Assembly: GCF_009812055.1 (NCBI RefSeq)
Contig: NZ_WQNH01000003.1
Coordinates: 124,001-188,000 of the forward strand
Direction: 5' to 3'
Source: Chelativorans xinjiangensis
Lineage (GTDB): Bacteria; Pseudomonadota; Alphaproteobacteria; Rhizobiales; Rhizobiaceae
Length of the DNA: 64,000 nucleotides
Shown here in pieces: positions 60,027 through 64,000 of the stretch. Positions within the stretch are counted from its first letter, which is position 1; the number at the start of each line of letters is the position of its first letter. Under the pieces are notes generated by a model. The model was not told the DNA's origin. It did not search any database and saw only the letters and a program-made list of their open reading frames with translations. The position numbers were made by a program, and so were the translations under genes.

Positions 60027-61196
60027 ATGTCCCTGCGCGACGGCCTTGTGACGCATCTCACCGTCGCGCAGCGCTACACCCATATGGTGGAAACCGGCGC
60101 GGCCACCCACGATGCCGCGCAGGAGAAGGTGGCGGCCGCGCTCGACCGTCTGATCGACCGCATCGAGGAGCGGCGGCTGGCCCGCAAGTCGAGCGCGCTC
60201 GGCTGGCTCTTCGCGAAACGCCGCAAGAACGGCCCCGTCACCGGGCTCTATATCCACGGCGGCGTGGGACGCGGCAAGACCATGCTCATGGACCTCTTCT
60301 TCGAGCTCCTCCCCGTGCGTGGCAAGCGGCGCGCCCATTTCAACGACTTCATGGCCGATGTGCACGACCGCATCGCCCGCCACCGCGAAGCCCTGAAGAA
60401 CGGCGAGGCGCGCGAGACGGACCCTATCCCTCCGGTTGCCACCGACCTGGCCAAGCAAGCCTGGGTCCTTTGCTTCGACGAGTTCTCGGTGACGGACATC
60501 GCCGACGCCATGATCCTGTCGCGCCTCTTCTCCGCCCTTTTCGCCAAGGGTGTCGTGCTGGTCGCCACTTCCAACGTGGCGCCGGAGGACCTCTACCGCG
60601 ACGGCCTGAACCGCGGCCTTTTCGAACCCTTCATCGACATCCTGAAGCGCTACACCTCCGTTCTGCACCTCGACGCGACAACGGACTACCGGCTGGAAAA
60701 GCTCAATCGCCTGCCGGTATATATGACCCCGCTGAACGCCGAGACGGAGCGCATGATGGACGAGGCGTGGGAGACGGCGACGGACGGGCGGGAAGAAGGC
60801 GCGGAGGAACTGACCGTGAAGGGCCGCAAGGCGAGGGTCCCGCGCGCCGCCGGGCGCGCCGCCCGCTTCACCTTCGCCGACCTTTGCCAGCAACCGCTGG
60901 GCGCCCGCGACTTCCTCGCCATCGCCGACCGCTTCGATACGCTCTTCATCGACCGCGTGCCGGTGATGGCGCCAGCGCAGCGCAACGAGGCAAAGCGTTT
61001 CATCCTGCTTATCGACACCCTTTATGACAGCCGCGTCCGCCTCTTCCTCTCGGCGGAAGCAGGCCCCGACCAGCTTTACAGCGCACCCTCCGGCACGGAG
61101 GCCTTCGAGTTCTCGCGCACCGCCTCGCGCCTCATGGAAATGCAGAGCCGCGACTGGATGGAAAAAGGCGCCCGGGCAGCGGCTTCCGTCGCCTGA
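60027..61196 (+). CDS. zapE: AFG1-like ATPase ZapE
   Basis: A 389-residue P-loop ATPase, with Walker A GGVGRGKT at about 78-85, Walker B VLCFDEF and the ATSN sensor. Bacterial ZapE associates with the Z ring during division under stress; the mitochondrial relative AFG1 acts in protein quality control. It lies upstream of mdh-sucC, as in many Hyphomicrobiales. Confidence 0.94.
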   Translation: MSLRDGLVTHLTVAQRYTHMVETGAATHDAAQEKVAAALDRLIDRIEERRLARKSSALGWLFAKRRKNGPVTGLYIHGGVGRGKTMLMDLFFELLPVRGKRRAHFNDFMADVHDRIARHREALKNGEARETDPIPPVATDLAKQAWVLCFDEFSVTDIADAMILSRLFSALFAKGVVLVATSNVAPEDLYRDGLNRGLFEPFIDILKRYTSVLHLDATTDYRLEKLNRLPVYMTPLNAETERMMDEAWETATDGREEGAEELTVKGRKARVPRAAGRAARFTFADLCQQPLGARDFLAIADRFDTLFIDRVPVMAPAQRNEAKRFILLIDTLYDSRVRLFLSAEAGPDQLYSAPSGTEAFEFSRTASRLMEMQSRDWMEKGARAAASVA

Positions 61197-61238
61197 GCAA
61201 GGAAATTTTTTGACGTTTACGTAAATTAAAATACATCT

Positions 61239-61274
61239 AACCGATTGAAAACATAGAGGCGAAAATAATCGGTT
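61239..61274 (+). promoter_or_regulatory. Inverted repeat upstream of mdh
   Basis: AACCGATT (61239-61246) and AATCGGTT (61267-61274), 20 nt apart, in the 206-bp A+T-rich gap before mdh. A TTGACG hexamer at 61210-61215 could be a -35. Operator or hairpin; no factor can be named. Confidence 0.35.
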
Positions 61275-61276
61275 GA

Positions 61277-62368
<1,092 letters not shown>

Positions 62369-62378
62369 GACCCGGCCC

Positions 62379-63572
62379 ATGAACATCCACGAATACCAGG
62401 CCAAGCAACTGCTCAAGGGCTACGGCGCCCCCGTCGCCGAGGGCGTTCCGGTCTTCAAGCGGGAAGAGGCGGAGGCCGCCGCCAGGAAACTGCCCGGCCC
62501 GCTCTATGTCGTGAAGAGCCAGATCCACGCCGGCGGGCGCGGCAAGGGCAAGTTCAAGGAGCTCGGCCCCGACGCCAAGGGCGGCGTGCGGCTTGCCAAG
62601 AGCGTCGAGGAGGTGGTTGCCCACACCAGCGAGATGCTCGGCAACACGCTGGTGACCAAGCAGACCGGCCCCGAGGGCAAGCAGGTGAACCGCCTCTATA
62701 TCGAGGACGGCGCCGACATCGACCGCGAGCTTTACCTCTCCATCCTGATCGACCGCACCGTCGGCCGCCCGGCCTTCGTCGTCTCCACCGAGGGCGGCAT
62801 GGACATCGAGGCGGTGGCCGAGGAGACGCCGGAAAAGATCCTGACGCTGGCCATCGACCCGGATAAAGGCGTGACGGCGGAGGATATCGCCAAACTCAAC
62901 GCCGCGCTGAAGCTCGAAGGCGACGCGGCGAAGGACGGCGAGACGCTGTTCCCCATCCTCTATAAGGCCTTCACCGAGAAGGACATGAGCCTTCTGGAGG
63001 TCAACCCGCTGATCGTCATGGAGAACGGCCGCCTGCGCGTGCTCGACGCCAAGGTCTCCTTCGACAACAACGCCCTCTTCCGCCATGAGGACGTCGTCGC
63101 GCTGCGCGACACGACGGAGGAGGACGAGAAGGAGATCGAGGCCTCCAAATACGACCTCGCCTATGTGGCGCTCGACGGCAATATCGGCTGCATGGTCAAC
63201 GGCGCCGGGCTTGCCATGGCGACCATGGACATCATCAAGCTCTACGGCGCCGAGCCCGCCAACTTCCTCGACGTCGGCGGCGGCGCTTCGAAGGAGAAGG
63301 TGACGGCCGCCTTCAAGATCATTACCGCCGACCCGAACGTGAAGGGCATCCTCGTCAACATCTTCGGCGGCATCATGCGCTGCGACGTGATCGCCGAGGG
63401 CGTCATCGCCGCGGTGAAGGAAGTGGGCCTGAAGGTGCCGCTGGTCGTGCGGCTTGAGGGCACCAACGTCGCGCTCGGCAAGAAGATCATCTCGGAGAGC
63501 GGGCTGAACGTCATCCCCGCCGATGATCTCGACGACGCGGCGAAGAAGATCGTGGCGGCGGTGGGGAGTTGA
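62379..63572 (+). CDS. sucC: Succinyl-CoA synthetase beta subunit
   Basis: ATP-grasp subunit of 397 residues. The N-terminal [16 protein letters not shown], the nucleotide-grasp [12 protein letters not shown] and the C-terminal power-helix region [15 protein letters not shown] are diagnostic. sucD would normally follow directly; instead a toxin-antitoxin pair begins 53 bp after the stop, so sucD must lie beyond the window if present. Confidence 0.98.
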   Translation: MNIHEYQAKQLLKGYGAPVAEGVPVFKREEAEAAARKLPGPLYVVKSQIHAGGRGKGKFKELGPDAKGGVRLAKSVEEVVAHTSEMLGNTLVTKQTGPEGKQVNRLYIEDGADIDRELYLSILIDRTVGRPAFVVSTEGGMDIEAVAEETPEKILTLAIDPDKGVTAEDIAKLNAALKLEGDAAKDGETLFPILYKAFTEKDMSLLEVNPLIVMENGRLRVLDAKVSFDNNALFRHEDVVALRDTTEEDEKEIEASKYDLAYVALDGNIGCMVNGAGLAMATMDIIKLYGAEPANFLDVGGGASKEKVTAAFKIITADPNVKGILVNIFGGIMRCDVIAEGVIAAVKEVGLKVPLVVRLEGTNVALGKKIISESGLNVIPADDLDDAAKKIVAAVGS

Positions 63573-63579
63573 GATTTTA

Positions 63580-63616
63580 CACATAATCACACATATTAAG
63601 ACTGTGTGATTATGTG
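63580..63616 (+). promoter_or_regulatory. Operator of the sucC-distal TA module
   Basis: Perfect 14-bp inverted repeat CACATAATCACACA / TGTGTGATTATGTG (63580-63593 with 63603-63616), 9-nt centre containing TATTAA, a possible -10. It lies between sucC and the antitoxin start, ending at the ribosome site. This is the classic arrangement for antitoxin autorepression. Confidence 0.75.
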
Positions 63617-63625
63617 GAGGTTGCG

Positions 63626-63922
63626 ATGAAGAACGTGACGCTGGCCATTGACGAGACACTGCTTGAGCAAGCCCGCAAGCTCGCCGAGAAGCGGAAGACC
63701 ACGCTCAACGCGATGGTCCGCGGCCTGCTTGCCCACGAGGTCGAGCAGGAAGATCGGATCGCGTGGGCGAAGGAAGGCATGCGGCGGCTGATGGAAGAAA
63801 GGCCTCTCGATTTAGGGCCTGCCTATGAGTGGAACCGGGACGAGATCTATGCCGAACGAGAGGATCGAATGCTTTCTCGACTCGAACGTCCTCCTCTACG
63901 CGGCTTCGGAGAGGACACGTGA
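63626..63922 (+). CDS. vapB: VapB-type antitoxin, ribbon-helix-helix
   Basis: A 98-residue protein with an N-terminal ribbon-helix-helix segment (VTLAIDETLLEQARKLAEKR, split before KTTLNAMVRGLL) and a charged tail rich in Glu and Arg (about 45-98). This is a different antitoxin fold from the AbrB-type one in the ruv operon. GTGGAGG precedes the ATG. The last 74 bp overlap the start of a PIN-domain toxin. Confidence 0.85.
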   Translation: MKNVTLAIDETLLEQARKLAEKRKTTLNAMVRGLLAHEVEQEDRIAWAKEGMRRLMEERPLDLGPAYEWNRDEIYAEREDRMLSRLERPPLRGFGEDT

Positions 63923-64000
63923 TCCGCTTCGTCACGACATCGCACATGACCTCGTTCTCGGGACGCTTTTCGGCGTATCGGGTCAGACGCTTGCCGAGTT
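63849..64000 (+). CDS. vapC: PIN-domain toxin, partial
   Basis: Truncated by the window end; 50 codons are visible. It begins MPNERIECFLDSNVLLYAAS, with the first PIN aspartate in FLDSN (residue 11), in the +1 frame relative to the antitoxin. The 74-bp overlap is long, but no later in-frame start keeps the PIN aspartate. It continues LAHD-like through FGVSGQTLAEF at the edge. Confidence 0.82.
   Translation, partial: MPNERIECFLDSNVLLYAASERTRDPLRHDIAHDLVLGTLFGVSGQTLAE

Overview
The window is a GC-rich chromosomal segment of an alphaproteobacterium, most likely Hyphomicrobiales (Rhizobiales), near Mesorhizobium, Nitratireductor or Brucella. This is inferred from gene content: a serC-serA pair with a short serC leader, Omp19 and Omp25/31-like outer-membrane proteins, the block tolQRAB-pal-cpoB-tilS-ftsH-glmM, a mitofilin-like gene inside the heme cluster, 6S RNA ahead of the 5-formyl-THF cyclo-ligase gene, and dapF-mtaB-ftsY-ispZ. 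Four perfect TTAA-N7-TTAA sites, the CtrA cell-cycle regulator motif of this class, fit that placement. I see no rRNA, tRNA, CRISPR array, prophage or intact insertion sequence.

Layout. 1-6.3 kb: serine biosynthesis (serC, serA), two beta-barrel outer-membrane paralogues each with a CtrA-type box about 85 bp upstream, and glmM. 6.5-15.4 kb: ftsH, tilS and the Tol-Pal envelope machine. 15.6-19.0 kb: ybgC and ruvC-ruvA-ruvB, with an AbrB/PIN toxin-antitoxin pair lodged between ruvA and ruvB. 19.1-20.0 kb: an RcdA-like (DUF1465) gene with a CtrA-type box, then a possible CtrA-driven small RNA ending in a strong terminator. 20.0-30.9 kb: acyl-CoA synthetase, a TauE-type permease behind a nested palindromic element, a thiE-like/Sel1/efp/suhB run, an epimerase, a MotA/TolQ-like plus OmpA-like pair and a FAD dehydrogenase. 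31-37.5 kb: an ABC exporter, rpmE and general housekeeping genes, ending at fau.

37.5-42.7 kb is the least ordinary part. It holds 6S RNA and about 1.2 kb of non-coding, palindrome-rich DNA. A GNAT gene follows, then a LysR/MFS pair bounded by 14-bp near-perfect inverted repeats, and then a glutamine-amidotransferase gene. 42.7-48.1 kb is the hemC-hemD-mitofilin-hemY heme cluster with a TerB-like gene. 48.2-52.2 kb carries tsaD-gpsA, a heptad-repeat palindrome, and a coupled YciI/EVE/methyltransferase operon. 52.3-59.2 kb has an XRE regulator, a SulP transporter, ispZ-ftsY-mtaB-dapF and a DUF1328 gene whose stop codon lies inside a dispersed repeat. 59.4-64 kb has omp19, zapE, mdh and sucC, then a second toxin-antitoxin pair with a perfect 14-bp palindromic operator. 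Its toxin runs off the window.

Most of the window is conserved housekeeping DNA. I did not find a clearly new multi-gene system. The best leads are the cluster of CtrA-type sites around the rcdA-like gene with its associated small-RNA candidate, two toxin-antitoxin modules sitting inside core operons, the nested palindromes at 22.5 kb, and dispersed repeat units captured in coding sequence.
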